64,000 nt of DNA. It comes from Diphasiastrum complanatum (Eukaryota > Streptophyta > Lycopodiopsida > Lycopodiales > Lycopodiaceae). Location: the NCBI GenBank assembly GCA_029204225.1, contig CM055111.1, forward strand, positions 7,257,365 through 7,321,364. Direction: 5' to 3'. Position 1 is the stretch's first letter. Every line of letters starts with the position of its first letter. A program made the position numbers and the translations under genes. This document shows positions 39,455 to 50,696 of this stretch, piece after piece. A model generated the notes under the pieces. The model was not told the origin of the DNA, searched no databases, and saw nothing but the letters and a program-made list of their open reading frames with translations.

Positions 39455-41344
39455 TCAGCTGAGCAAAGGCTGCGCCCATTCTGAGACGGATACGATCTGC
39501 CTTTCATCCCAGCATAGCACCACTTGATCATGTTCTTCTTCAATGCTATATCCATCTTTGAACATGTCCAGTAACAGATTTGCTTGGCATCTGTTGTAGT
39601 CACTAATCTTCATGGCTTGGAAACCAGCTTCTTCGGCAAGCCTGCTTTTGTGGGATTTCCAATCACCGTCCTCACTTTCTTTGGATGCCATGGATCCTAC
39701 CATGTCGCAGATCCTTGGAGCAAAGACTAGGCACTCGACCATCAGACGAGCCAGGCTTTGCATGCAAAGGCTAGCCTCCAGTGAGTTGAATACGGCACAG
39801 TGATGATGCAGTATTTCCTTAAACAGGCTCATGAAGTCTGTCAGCTCCCCTCTCACCAGTTCCTCCCCCAAAATCAAAACTTTCGGATGCATTCTAGAAA
39901 CTGCTGTTAGAAAAGCTGATATGGATTTGGTGCCCCTGGGAGGCATGTGCGGAAGCCCGAACATGCAATTCACAGCTAGTGCTTCGTCTTGGCAGATGTT
40001 CAATGCTGATAAATCGCACTCATGTCCAGCTTCTACAACTACTTCCTCAAATTGGAATGGTATCCCCAAAGTCTCTGCAAACTCCGACAGCCTTCTCCCC
40101 GTGTCTCGGATAGATGAATGCATAGCATTTCCCGGTTGCTCTCTACCTATGGCCGTGATCCGTAGACTTGGAATTTCTTCGCTCCGTAAAGCCAAAGCTT
40201 TCATGAAAGGCGGCCATTGGAGACCTTCTAGTATATCAAAATCGACTATGTGTACTTGGGATTCTCCTTCAATGGCTTCTAGTATTGCCTGATTTGCTGT
40301 AAAATGTGCGAATTTTGCGTAAGGTAAGACCTCATACAGAATCTGAAATGCACCCAGACTGTTCTCGCTCTTTTCTACAGTCTTTGCTATATCATTGATT
40401 CCATCTAACAAATACTGGAAACTCTGAGTGAAATAATATGCTACTCTTTGGATAGTATTGCCTGTAAAAGAAACAAGATCATGAAGACGTGCAAGAATTA
40501 CTGCCGCTAAATCCTTGCTATCATTACTAACGGCTTCGGCACATGCAATCAAAAGGTGGACAAGTAATGTGTCATTGTAATCTTCTTCAACGCCATAAGC
40601 ATAGCCAGAATATTCTGCATGCCGGGTCTGACTTTCCTTGAGTGACATATCTATATCGGCTGTATCTTGGGACTTGTTATATGGTGTAGAATGATGATCC
40701 ATCTTAGAATCATCGTATTCATAGAACTGCCGCATTTCTTCCAAACCTCCTTTTAGAGCGTAGACCTTTCTTTGCTGAAAAGAGTATTGATTTTCGACAA
40801 CAACGTCGTGCGATGCGACTCCTCTAGCACCATTCCAATCTTGACCACCCGTCATCCAGCAACTCTCAATATTTCGTGCTTTGAATTCATCGTGATAAGG
40901 TTTACTATTTAGTTCACAACCGGTGTCGTATTCATCCCTAACTCTTTCCAGTCCCTCGCTGTACAGCTTCATATCTGTATTTTTTTCAGTTTCTGGCTCT
41001 AGCATCTGCTCCATAAAACTAGTGATATCTTCTGTGCTGTCTTTCAAGTATCCATAGTCAAAAACGTTCTTTTCTGTCACAATTTTTTTGCTTTCATTAG
41101 CAAAATTATACCCCAAATAATCAACAAGAGGACTAAACAAGCCATTTTGATAATATTCACCAGAGAATGTATTTAGGCCAGATACATCATTGCCTACAAA
41201 GTCTGACCAATCCCTCTTCAATTTTTTTGAATTTCCAACATTGAAGCGGTTCTTGTCATGCTGAAACGATCCATTGCCCATTATATCTTCATAGCCAAAG
41301 GATTTAGAACTCAAAGGAATCCAGTCGTATACAACAGACACCAT
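39455..41344 (-). CDS. NSP2: GRAS-domain transcriptional regulator, NSP2 type (629 aa)
   Basis: This is a single uninterrupted frame from ATG 41342-41344 to TGA, with no intron signature. The N-terminal 255 residues are variable and acidic. The GRAS domain then runs to the end: LHR I from about 258 (LLVHLLIACAEAV), VHIVDFDILEGLQW at 364-377 (the VHIID block), LHR II around 405-460, PFYRE region around 470-540, and SAW at the C terminus ending SVSEWA. Wording such as HFTANQAILEAIEGESQVHI and NRCQANLLLDMFKDGY is characteristic of NSP2 rather than DELLA, SCR or SHR. Family knowledge: NSP2 works in the nucleus with NSP1 in Nod/Myc-factor signalling and strigolactone biosynthesis control, and is targeted by miR171h in angiosperms. 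Length and domain order are normal, and no damage is seen. Confidence 0.9.
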   Translation of the reverse strand: MVSVVYDWIPLSSKSFGYEDIMGNGSFQHDKNRFNVGNSKKLKRDWSDFVGNDVSGLNTFSGEYYQNGLFSPLVDYLGYNFANESKKIVTEKNVFDYGYLKDSTEDITSFMEQMLEPETEKNTDMKLYSEGLERVRDEYDTGCELNSKPYHDEFKARNIESCWMTGGQDWNGARGVASHDVVVENQYSFQQRKVYALKGGLEEMRQFYEYDDSKMDHHSTPYNKSQDTADIDMSLKESQTRHAEYSGYAYGVEEDYNDTLLVHLLIACAEAVSNDSKDLAAVILARLHDLVSFTGNTIQRVAYYFTQSFQYLLDGINDIAKTVEKSENSLGAFQILYEVLPYAKFAHFTANQAILEAIEGESQVHIVDFDILEGLQWPPFMKALALRSEEIPSLRITAIGREQPGNAMHSSIRDTGRRLSEFAETLGIPFQFEEVVVEAGHECDLSALNICQDEALAVNCMFGLPHMPPRGTKSISAFLTAVSRMHPKVLILGEELVRGELTDFMSLFKEILHHHCAVFNSLEASLCMQSLARLMVECLVFAPRICDMVGSMASKESEDGDWKSHKSRLAEEAGFQAMKISDYNRCQANLLLDMFKDGYSIEEEHDQVVLCWDERQIVSVSEWAQPLLS

Positions 41345-41545
41345 CTTCTGTCAACTAGCCAAATCTAGACAACCTTATAAACGAATTGTCAATCCTAATA
41401 GCCTATATAACAACCCCATATTTATTATTCGATGCTATAAGGTACTATATCCACAATTGCTTTTTCGATCTCAGCATCTCGAAGAGAACTGCAGTTCAAC
41501 TACTGTCCCTATCTCTGAATTTTGCTGTTTTGTGTTTCTGCGTGC

Positions 41546-41610
<65 letters not shown>
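41345..41610 (-). promoter_or_regulatory. NSP2 upstream region with TATA-like box and (GA)30 tract
   Basis: On the minus strand TTATATAGG (41402-41410) is a possible TATA box about 60 bp before the ATG. Farther upstream lies a perfect GA/CT tract of 60 bp (41548-41607), read as CT on the coding strand. CT tracts are common in plant core promoters and 5' UTRs. If transcription starts upstream of it, the tract is in the leader. Which start is used cannot be decided from sequence. Confidence 0.45.
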
Positions 41611-41611
<1 letters not shown>

Positions 41612-42374
41612 ACTGCCAGCAAAGCAACCCAAAGAAGACTAATCAGAACTGCATGTTTTCTAAACTACAAATCACAAAGCTACACTGCAAACAATGATCA
41701 ATCATCTTCAGTTGCATCTTCCTATATGCAGGAAGCACCAATTCTAGATTGAGCTACTGTTGCTGATCCGACTCTGGGTCTATATTGTAGTTTGTGTTTC
41801 AGTAGTAAATTGTTGCAAACAATATCGTCTATCGTATGTGGCTGCGAGCGATCCATTGAGCAACCAAAACCCAACTGGAAAAGGCAGTGGAAAATCGCTG
41901 GAAGAACTCAACGCTCTTTCCTATGCCCTTCCCCATTGCTCACAAGCTCGATCTAGCTTCTGATCGAGCACACACCCTCCTACACAATATTGTAATTGTG
42001 TGTGTGTGTGGTGGTGGGAAGAACACGAAGTGCTTTCGTGAGTGTTTCCTTCACACTACCTCCTGCTTACACAGTTGCACTCACAAATTATACGTGACAT
42101 CTTTGTTTCAAATCCTTTTCTTCGTTCATGGCCGCCATGACTCCACCTCAGAGCACTGAATCTTCCCACACCATTGCACAGCACTTTCTCTAGGGTCCCC
42201 TCACCCACATGCAAACTTTAAACTAAGTATGAAAGAAAGGTTTTAAAGTAAGTACCAAGGAATGGTCTTACTAATGACTTTTCATGGCTGTAAGAGTCAT
42301 TGAGAAGTTCCTCTCAAAAGAGAGAGACCCAATCCACCACCAACAATTAATCCCACCCGGTTCGCCCAATTGAT
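41611..42374. other. Distal upstream region of NSP2
   Basis: No gene or element signature is visible. A short GTGTGTGTGTGTGG tract lies at 41998-42011. The region may hold NSP2 regulatory DNA. Confidence 0.4.
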
Positions 42375-42560
42375 CCAACTAGGTTGGCTCAATCGGTTAT
42401 CTTGGAAATCAAAGTTTCTTTGGTCCGAGGTTCAAGCCCCCTTAGGAAAGAAGATTCACCTTCAAGAATTAGCTAAACCATCACAAAAGTTTCTCAATAA
42501 ACCACTAAATTGTAAACTATGACAAAAAAAATTTACTTTGTAAACCGTGAACAAAAAAAT
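42375..42560 (+). mobile_element. Probable tRNA-derived SINE
   Basis: TGGCTCAATCGG (42385-42396) fits the RNA polymerase III A box and GGTTCAAGCCCC (42429-42440) fits the B box, with tRNA-like spacing. No tRNA cloverleaf closes around them, so a SINE head is more likely than a tRNA gene. The tail has two tandem 30-bp A-rich units (about 42502-42559: GTAAACTATGACAAAAAAAA and GTAAACCGTGAACAAAAAAA). Boundaries and target duplications are not resolved. Confidence 0.5.
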
Positions 42561-43480
42561 TTAGTTGGGTGTTATCAAATAGGAGAGGCCGACTCTATTA
42601 CTCTCCTTTGGCCGATAAAGACCACTTAAAGTTACGTCCCCACCTTTCACCTCTCATTAAGGCCACACCACTTGAAGTGACCTCCCCACCTTTGAAGACA
42701 AGGTGATATTTACCCTTAGGTGGCATTTTGTGTGGCAAGATATAATGACAACATGGGCCATAGGACTTGGGACAATGATCGCTAAGCCACTTGATCTCAT
42801 TCCATCTTATCAAATTGAGGCCCTCCAAGTTCCCTACATAAAGTGGCCTTGTGTGAAAATGTTCTTGTTCATGTTAATGTGAGGAATAGGAGTGGGGAGC
42901 AAGCCCACTTTTTGATATCAACTTGGTCCCATTGGGTGTGAGAAAACCCTTATCCTTGCCCAACACAATTGTGAAATTTGTTGTCATGAGAAAAGGATGG
43001 GCATCAATTTTTACCATGAATTAACTTATAAGATATATTATAAATTTTATGGAAGATTTTTTTTTTTATGAGTGTAAATTTCTTATAATAAATTATAAGT
43101 CTAGCTTACCAAGAAGGTAAATTCTATGGAGAGGTCTCTTCCATAGTAAAATGGGTCTTCATTTTAGTTCAAAAATTTTGGGAGAATTTTCTACATTTAA
43201 GGAGAGCTCATCCATGAACATCCCTCCAATGAAGGGGTCGGTATGACACCGTATGGGGTCGATATGAAAAGGTACATTGACACATGCATTTTTAAGGTGA
43301 GCTCATTTTGAATGATATCAAGTGAGTGATGATGAGCTCATGGTTCCATGATGGGCAAAAATGTACATCCTAGAAGTAGCCTATGCTTAAAACATGGGAT
43401 GGAAGTGGTTAGCTTATGAGATTCTCAAAGAGATGCACATCCAAATGATTGATTTGCGAGCCATTTTTTGTGCACCTGCA

Positions 43481-43483
<3 letters not shown>
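42561..43483. other. No recognisable gene
   Basis: Non-coding; no motif, repeat or LTR signature that I can support. Confidence 0.4.

Positions 43484-43522
<39 letters not shown>
43484..43522. repeat. (GT)19 microsatellite
   Basis: 39 bp of perfect GT repeat. Confidence 0.95.
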
Positions 43523-43523
<1 letters not shown>

Positions 43524-43880
43524 TCTTTATCTCTTTAAATAAACTAAACCTTTGTAATACTATGCTAAGCATAGAGAAAGACTTTTAAAAAGTAAAAAAT
43601 TACAAATATTACTTGGACTAAAATTGGATTGCTGAAAATTATGCGTAAGATTATAGAAAATCGTCAAATGAATGCTTATATTGCTCTGATGACAACCTTG
43701 AACTCATTCACAAATGAGGTGCCTTGTCTTACTCTTTGGGTCCTTAAATAGAAAAACTTTGGTCTCCAAACATTAATGGCCCCCCTTTCCAACCGAATAC
43801 TGGTACTATCACCAACAAGTTTAAAGGTTAACTTCGTGACCAACTTTTTCAATGACCGCAACCGTTGTCAAGTTTACCAG

Positions 43881-43926
43881 CCCTAACCCTACTTTTAGAA
43901 CTAAAGCCTAACCCTAACCCTAAACC
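43881..43926. repeat. Short interstitial telomere-like repeats
   Basis: CCCTAACCCT (43881-43890) and CCTAACCCTAACCCTAAACC (43907-43926) are separated by 16 bp. They mix 6-base CCCTAA and 7-base CCCTAAA units, resembling plant telomere DNA, but are too short to be a telomere. Confidence 0.6.
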
Positions 43927-44149
43927 TTTAACATTTAATAAATGGCTTTTGCAGGTGAATATTATCTTTGTTATTGTTGACTTTATGTTAAATGTGTTCT
44001 TTGCGAATTTTGTTGTCTAGTTCTATTGGTGTTGGCATAGTCTATTTAACTCTTTCTATGACTAGCACAACATTTTGTGAAGTTTTTACATTCATATTTT
44101 TATTTTTGTCTATGCTTAGCATAGGAATAGAATCAAAAATTTTATATTT

Positions 44150-45655
44150 TTGTGATGGTGAGTAGTTCTTCTTCTTCTATGCATGTAGCTGTAACTCGGT
44201 ACATAGCCACATCTGAGTCATCCTCGTCTGATATTCCTACTAAAAGTTATTATTATGAAGCCACTCCTTCGAGTTCTCATCCTGTTAACCTTTGTGTTAC
44301 CCCGTCAACAACATCATCTAAAATTTCTCATTCAACTACTTTTCAGAAATGACTACTTTGACACAACCTGTTACAAATTTGAGTTCTTCCTCTTCATATT
44401 CAAAAATTAGAGAAACAACATTGCAAGATCGTTTTGACGAATCAGAAGAGTTGGTGAGTGAATCTGATCAAATCCAAAAGAGCTATATTTAATGAGAATC
44501 CTTATTCTTTTGACATTGTAGAATCAGCTGAGGCAAATAAACAACAACCTGATGTTCAGACAGATGTTCCCATACCTTCTCAACCTGTTCACGCAACTAC
44601 AAGTGCCACGAGGTCAATTTACAAATTTGATCTCAAAAGTAAAAAAAGATATAAGAGAGACTTGAAATCTTCACCTATTTTGACAAAATGTCAAAAACAA
44701 TTGATTACAAGGCAGGAGATTCGGAAGGTATGATGCATTGTTTGTTGTTCATCCTCTTGCTTATAGAAGTTAAACAACAAAGAGATCAAGAAATTGGGAT
44801 GCATTTTTTTTTTTTGTGAAGTAAAGTTGAAAAGAATTACTATTTATGTGCCACAGTGAGACCTGACAAAAACTCGTATGCATATTTTTTAAATGCAACA
44901 GAGGTTTGTCGAAAAGCCTACAAAGCTGTTATGTAATTGGAAATTCACGCCTTCAAAGAATGCACACACGACGTCAAAAAGATCCAACATTACAAGGATC
45001 TTTGTAGGGTAGAAATGTGTCTCCAAATGTTTTGAATTCTTTGGCTTGACTAAAGCATTTTGTGGATGTGCATGGAGAGAAATTACCAAATTCATTATAT
45101 ATTCACTTGCCAGATAATTTTACAAAATTGGAGATATTTTTTATGTATAAGTGTTCGCTAAGACCAAAAATGTTGCCTATTTCAATTACTCACATTTTCT
45201 TAGGATTTAGAAGAGAGATTTTGGTTTGGTGAAGATTCCTGAAAAATCACGAATGCCAGTTTGTTCGACATGCAAGTTATTAAAATCTGCCAGACAACTA
45301 GCAAAGACCAATGATGAGAAAGGTAAAAATTAATTAACTTTCAATACTTTAAAAACTTTATTTTTTTGCTGACTTTTGAATTTTCAAATTATTAATGTTA
45401 TGATATTATCATAATTTTATTGAATGTTTTAATTGTTACATTTTGTAGTAAATGCTACAAAAGCGCTTCAAGTGCACGGAGATCAACAAACAATTTAAAG
45501 ACAAAAATTGGCGAAACATTGAAAGAAATGCTTGGAATGTGCAAGAAAGTATTTGGGCCTTGTCATCGATGGCATGGATCAGAAGAAAATGATGTTATCT
45601 CATTTTGTTAGAGTGCCAATAAATTGAATGAGGTAGATTTTATTCAGGTTCATCT
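44150..45655 (+). pseudogene. Degenerate gene with VIDGMDQKK motif (TE-derived type, uncertain)
   Basis: The 5' part (44155-44352, 44458-44733) is Ser/Thr-rich, then basic, with no domain I know. Later, in shifting frames, come DFGLVKIPEKSRMPVCSTCK (two Cys, near 45230) and ECARKYLGLVIDGMDQKK (near 45535-45590). Then HFVRVPIN and, after a stop, VDFIQVHLVGAL (near 45630). The IDGMDQ block followed by a short HxxG strand resembles a domain that I recall from uncharacterised, probably transposon-derived eukaryotic proteins (DUF7869-like). I cannot verify that here. At least three disruptions show that it is dead, or that introns are present. Confidence 0.4.
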
Positions 45656-46365
45656 CGTTGGAGCACTTTGACAAAAATTTTACAACAAAATTAATCTCAA
45701 TCAATCCTAAAAGTTATGGAGGATGCACTAATCAAAGATCTAGATCCAAACTATGAGCTAGAATCAAGACCAGTTACCAAAACTAGCTAATTTGGCATTT
45801 AACTCCACAATGGCCACATAGATTTGATCAAATACATAAACCTAAAGTGCAGCAAGCTTCTCAGACCTGTAATAAACTTCAATACCTTCCAAATCACTTA
45901 ATTAATGCATAGAATCACTCACATCCAATAGCTATAACTCGCCACCCAAAGACAATGTTGATAGAAGTGGAAAACTTGATTTTTCTTCATATTTGGATGG
46001 ACATCCCATCATACATTTATACATTCCAGGCTCGGATCTGAGCATAATAGGGCACCTCTGGACTTATCATACCCTAACCCTAACATCTAACCTAATAGGT
46101 CATTGGATCCACCCTAAGTTGTGCTCAAGATCTCAAGATCCAAAAGCAATGTAAAACATGTTATTTTTAGAACCTAGAATTTTTCTAGCCTATCAAAACA
46201 CATTTTGGCCTCATTTCAAAGATTTTATCACATTGTAATATGGGGAATGAAGTCTTTGGAAAGCATCCTATGTAATTTGGCACATGTGGCATCTATTTAC
46301 ATGGCCTTCTTGCCAATTATAATGCATGTGACCAAACATGGTCAAGCTAGAATTATGAGATTTCA
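45656..46365 (-). mobile_element. Probable 3' LTR of copia element G
   Basis: The right edge at 46365 is set by the polypurine tract that follows. On the minus strand the LTR would begin TGAAATCTCATAATTC. The left edge is not located. Part of it (45668-45725) resembles 4228-4285. CCCTAACCCTAAC at 46073-46085 is a short telomere-like string inside. Confidence 0.45.
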
Positions 46366-49288
46366 ATACTCCTCCTCACAATCTAGCTAGATGATAACAT
46401 AGCTTTACTAATTAAGCCAAGGGCTGATCTAAGCTTCAAAAAAACATTCTTTTGAAGAGGCTTTGTCAATATATCAGCAATGCATTCTTCACTTGAAACA
46501 TGCTCCAATTAGACATCCTTAGCTTGGACCTTTTCTCTTACAAAGTGGTGAGCAATCTCTATGTGTCTGCTCCTTGCATGGTAGATTGGATTGGATGCTA
46601 GGCGTTGGGCTGAGATGTTGTCATTGTAGATGAGTGGAATGACACCTAATCTGATCACTTTGAGCTCCTCAAGCAACCTCTTGATCCATAGTACTTCCTT
46701 GGTTGTGGTTGTTAGAGCCTTGTACTCGGCCTCGGTTGATGAAAGAGATATCTTCTTTCATAGCCAAGAAACCACACCTTCTCCAATGAAAGTTGCAAAG
46801 GCACTTGTTGACTTTCTATCCTTCTTGTCCCCTACAAAATTTGAATCACTGAAGGCATGCAAGTTAATGGATTCACCTTTATAAAGGATCCCAAAATCTA
46901 GTGTGCCCGAGATGTATCTCAATATTCTTTTGGCATATTTCCAATGGATAACTAATAGATATTGCATGTTTTGACTAAACTTGCAAACACTATAGCAAAG
47001 ATCAGGTCTTGTTATGGTTATCCATATTAAGGAGCCAATAAGTTGCCTATAAAGAGTGATGTCCTTGAAGGATCTTTCATCCTCTTTATTGGTTACTTTT
47101 ACATCTCCATATGAGTCTCTACATGCTTGCATCCATGCATGTTAAATCTATTGAGTAATGAAATAGCATACCTATATTGACAAATGAATCTAAAGATCTA
47201 AGTACTTCCATACCCAAAATGAAGTGCAAATGTCCGAGATCTACCATCTTAAACTCTTTGGATAGATCTAGCTTAGTTTTCTCAACACCTTCTAAATCAT
47301 CTCCACTAAGTATGATATCATACATAAAGTAATAAAAGTACAATACCTTTTGCACTAAATCTTACATACAAAGTGGGATCATACTCACTAGGAACACATA
47401 GCTTGAAATCACTCCTTTGATTCTAAGGCTTCACTAACATTTGAAGGCTCTTCAAAAGATGTGATGAAAGCATAAGAAGGAGTACTTCCGTCAGCTTGCT
47501 TACCCTTCTCCTTGTATGTGAGCCTTAATGGCTCCATCCTTGACCTTGTGGATCTTCTTGGTGTGCTTGAGTTCTTGGCTCTAGATCCTCCTTGATCTCA
47601 GCTACGTCTCTTCCAATAGAGTGGTTAGGTGAATCATCTTCAAGCTTATGCATTCTAGTCTCATAAAAAATGATATCTCTAGAAATGACAATCTTTTGAG
47701 AAGAGCGAATGAAGATTTTGTAACCTTTGCTTGCATTTCCATAGCCTACCATGATCCCCTTCATGGATGATGGACCCTCCTTGGTTCTTGTGTCCAAAGG
47801 GACATGGACATAGCAAATGCATCCAAACACCTTCAAGTTTTTGAGATTAGGCTTTTCTCCATACAACACCTCATAAAATGTTTTACCATTTATAGAGCTA
47901 CATAGAACTCTATTACATAAGAAGTTAGCACACATGAGAGCTTCTCCCCAAAAAGACTTACTAGGTAGGCATGAATCTAATTTTAGAGCTTTAGAACATT
48001 CACGTAGTGTCCTATTTCTCCTCTCGGCCACCCCATTTTGTTGAGGAGTGTAAGGGCAAGATAAGTCCTTCTTGATCCCTTCTTGATCACAAAAGTCTTT
48101 AAATTAAGTTTGAGATATATTCTCCTCCATTATCACTTCTAAAAAACTTGATCTTGTGATCATGATGCTTTTCAACAAAAGTCTTGAACTTGACAAAACT
48201 CTCAAAAACATGTGCTTTAGAGGAAAGTCACATATACCCATCCATATCTTGAGTAGTCATCTATAAAGGTAACAAACATTGTCGCTCCACCATTGCTCTT
48301 TGTGCTAGAAAAATGCGCATCCGAGTGGGTCAACTCGATAGGATGACTTGTCTTTGTGATTGAGCTTGGAAAAGGTAACTTGTGTGCCTTAGCCAAGGCA
48401 CACGCTTCACATACCCTTTCCTCCTTTGTCAAAAACCTTGGAAGGCCGAGAGCAAGCTCCTCCTTGCACATGGCTTCCATGGACTTGGTGTTGATGTGAC
48501 CAAGCCTCTTGTGCCACAAATCAAATGTGGTCATGTTGCTCTCCTCGGCTACCATCACAAATTGGTTAGGATCTACAAAAGCATCAGGCTTAAATAACCT
48601 CCCAAGCCCCTTGCTATGATCATCCCACTTTTCTTGATGTTGCATACATTAGTAGAGAACTCCACAATGAATCCAAAATCTAAAAGTTGACCAACACTAA
48701 GCAAATTCTTAGTGATGCTAGGAATGAAGAGAACACCATCTATCTTAGTCTTCTTGGAAGATCCTAGGCATAAGGTAATAGATCCCACACCTTCAACTTT
48801 ACATTTATGATCATTTGCTATAAAAATGGACTTTATAGGTCCGACATAGGGTGTGAGTTGAGAAAAATACTCCCTTCTACCTGACATGTGGGAGCTAGCC
48901 CCACTATCTATCCACCAAAGATCTTCACCTTTGACATTTTATGATGAAAAAGTTGACATCGTGAGTGAGTCCTCATGAGAACACTCTTCCTCCTCTTGTC
49001 CCATGTTGGCTTGACCTTGAGATTGCTTCTTAAAACATTCTGAGGCTAGTGCCCCATCTTGCTACAATAGTAGCACTTGATCTTAGATTTGTCCTTCTTG
49101 GGCTTGACTTGTGATGATGATGACGTGGATCCTCCTTGATCTCCATCCTTAGGCCTGCTCCTTTTTGAATGCTCCTCCCTTGCTCTTTGCTTTCTCTTTT
49201 CTCTTGAAAAATAAGGCTTTGTCATCACCATCATTGACAGAGAGCCTCTCCATCCTTGATTTTGTTGGATTATTCTCCTTCTTACCAA
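46366..49288 (-). pseudogene. Ty1/copia pol relic, element G, with RT core deleted
   Basis: On the minus strand the polypurine tract GTGAGGAGGAGTAT (46366-46379) precedes the LTR. Upstream of it, in reading order: gag tail with zinc knuckle CYYCSKMGH (near 49060), protease WWIDSGASSHMSGRR (near 48890), pre-integrase LWHKRLGHIN, and integrase AERRNRTLRECSKA (near 48020). After the integrase tail the sequence jumps at about 47410 to EYDPTLYV and a broken YVDD (YDI). RNase H (FSDSNFVGDKKD) follows, ending PLQKNVFLKLRSALGLI near 46440. The RT palm motifs A and B are deleted. It is a sister copy of element C. Gag is cut at about 49288. Confidence 0.88.
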
Positions 49289-49299
49289 TCGACTAATCA

Positions 49300-50315
49300 G
49301 TTTTAATCTTCATCCATTGTTTATCTAGTTCTGTGGATTTTTTAGTGTGTTTACACAGTCTACAGAATTACAAGTGTTCTTCACAATCTACAAAATTACA
49401 CGGAGTTTACGATAGTGTATCTTTTTCACATTTTTTGCCTGGTAGAAATCTCGTGTAAAAACACGGTGTCGCATTTTTTGCTTTTTCAGAAGAGCCTCAA
49501 ATGTTAATAAATGACTCTGGCAAAGTGTGGGGCAACCCTAAATGAGATTTAAGGGCACCTCTTTTTTTCCTTTTTCGCAAAAAACTCGACAATATCGCCT
49601 GTGGCTATTTTAATTCATTTATGCAGAGCTACAGTTTTGGTTTATTTATGCAGACAGAACGTTTACGGCCAATTTCATCGCTTATCAGCAATCAATGACA
49701 AAGACTGGATGGATGTCAGCTGATCACCAGCCAACTGGCGATCGCAATTTACGACCTAATTTCTTAGTATAAATAGTTGTTTATAGTCATGATTTTAAGA
49801 TTATCAGAAGCATTTGGATAGTTAGCTCTCTCTCTCTCTCTCAAGCCTACAAGCTTGAATACTCCTGAGCATTCTAACTCACTTCTTAGAGTTGTTTTAG
49901 AGATTGCTATTGCACTACTGTTTATCAGCATTGTGCTTAATTTAGACTTTCATTTTGAGCCGCTCAGAGATAGCATAGAGTACGCGGCTTCGATCCGCAA
50001 CTTATTGTATGAATCAATACTATCCTTCATTGCATTCAGTTTTCGTCTCAGAATCTATGTGTTTCTATTTTTCTTCGCGAACAATTCACGACTAATTATT
50101 TGTCTGATAATTTTTTATGCTTAATTGCTTGGCTATGTAATCACTGTAGTACTGGCGATTTCAAAGTTAGTTACTATAAGTTCAAACGTGATTTCTATCA
50201 CTATTGTTTTGTTTGAAATTGATAGGCGTAGTCATGCATTGTGAAAGAGGAAGATAGTTTATTCCGCCATGCACACAAAGTTTTTTTTCTAGACACTCGA
50301 ATTATTTTCATTTGT
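49300..50315 (+). mobile_element. Orphan LTR of the element-A family
   Basis: About 49735-50315 is the reverse complement of 8735-9470 with the long GA tract reduced to CTCTCTCTCTCTCTCTC. Shared runs include ATAGAGTACGCGGCTTCGAT and ACGACCTAATT. The first 400 bp (49300-49735) differ from that copy and may be a divergent U3. Both extreme ends are missing. No matching internal region is adjacent. Confidence 0.65.
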
Positions 50316-50317
50316 GT

Positions 50318-50696
50318 CAAGCTAGAATTGTGAATTTTTAACAAGACGTAGCGAGTAGAGCAAAAAAGAATAATACTAGAAAAGAAAGAGTTGTGCATGA
50401 AAGTCTGCCAACGAGCAGAACTCGGCGAAAGAGCAGAGCGTTAGGCCGCCAACGAGCGAGACATTGACGATCTAGCTCCAAAATCAAACTGATAATACAG
50501 CTGCTCTATTTTCGTGCATCTCCTTGTCTTGTGCCATCTGTCTTGATTGCTAGAATAGAATGTGTTCTATGTTGTGCAGTCGCGTGTCTAGGCTCCTGTG
50601 AAGCTTCTGCGCAAAAGAAAATTCAAAGACACAAAATCGTTTGCAACAACGAAAGCGAAAACGAAATCAAAGACACAGTCGTTACCACGACGAATT
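50318..50696 (+). mobile_element. Orphan LTR fragment of family B2
   Basis: This is the reverse complement of 19580-19913 at high similarity (GGCACAAGACAAGAATATGC-type and GAGCAGCTGTATTAT runs). It abuts the element-A-family LTR on the left and the 3' end of a LINE on the right, so it marks where one of them was broken. Confidence 0.7.

Noticed and set aside
39612-40292. Plus-strand open frames opposite NSP2
   Set aside because: Antisense shadows of the GRAS coding sequence.
39455-41344. DELLA or SCARECROW identity for the GRAS gene
   Set aside because: No DELLA/TVHYNP motif at the N terminus, and the HFTANQAILEA and NRCQANLLL wording fits NSP2.
42385-42440. A true tRNA gene
   Set aside because: A and B boxes are present but no cloverleaf with paired acceptor arms can be formed, so SINE is preferred.
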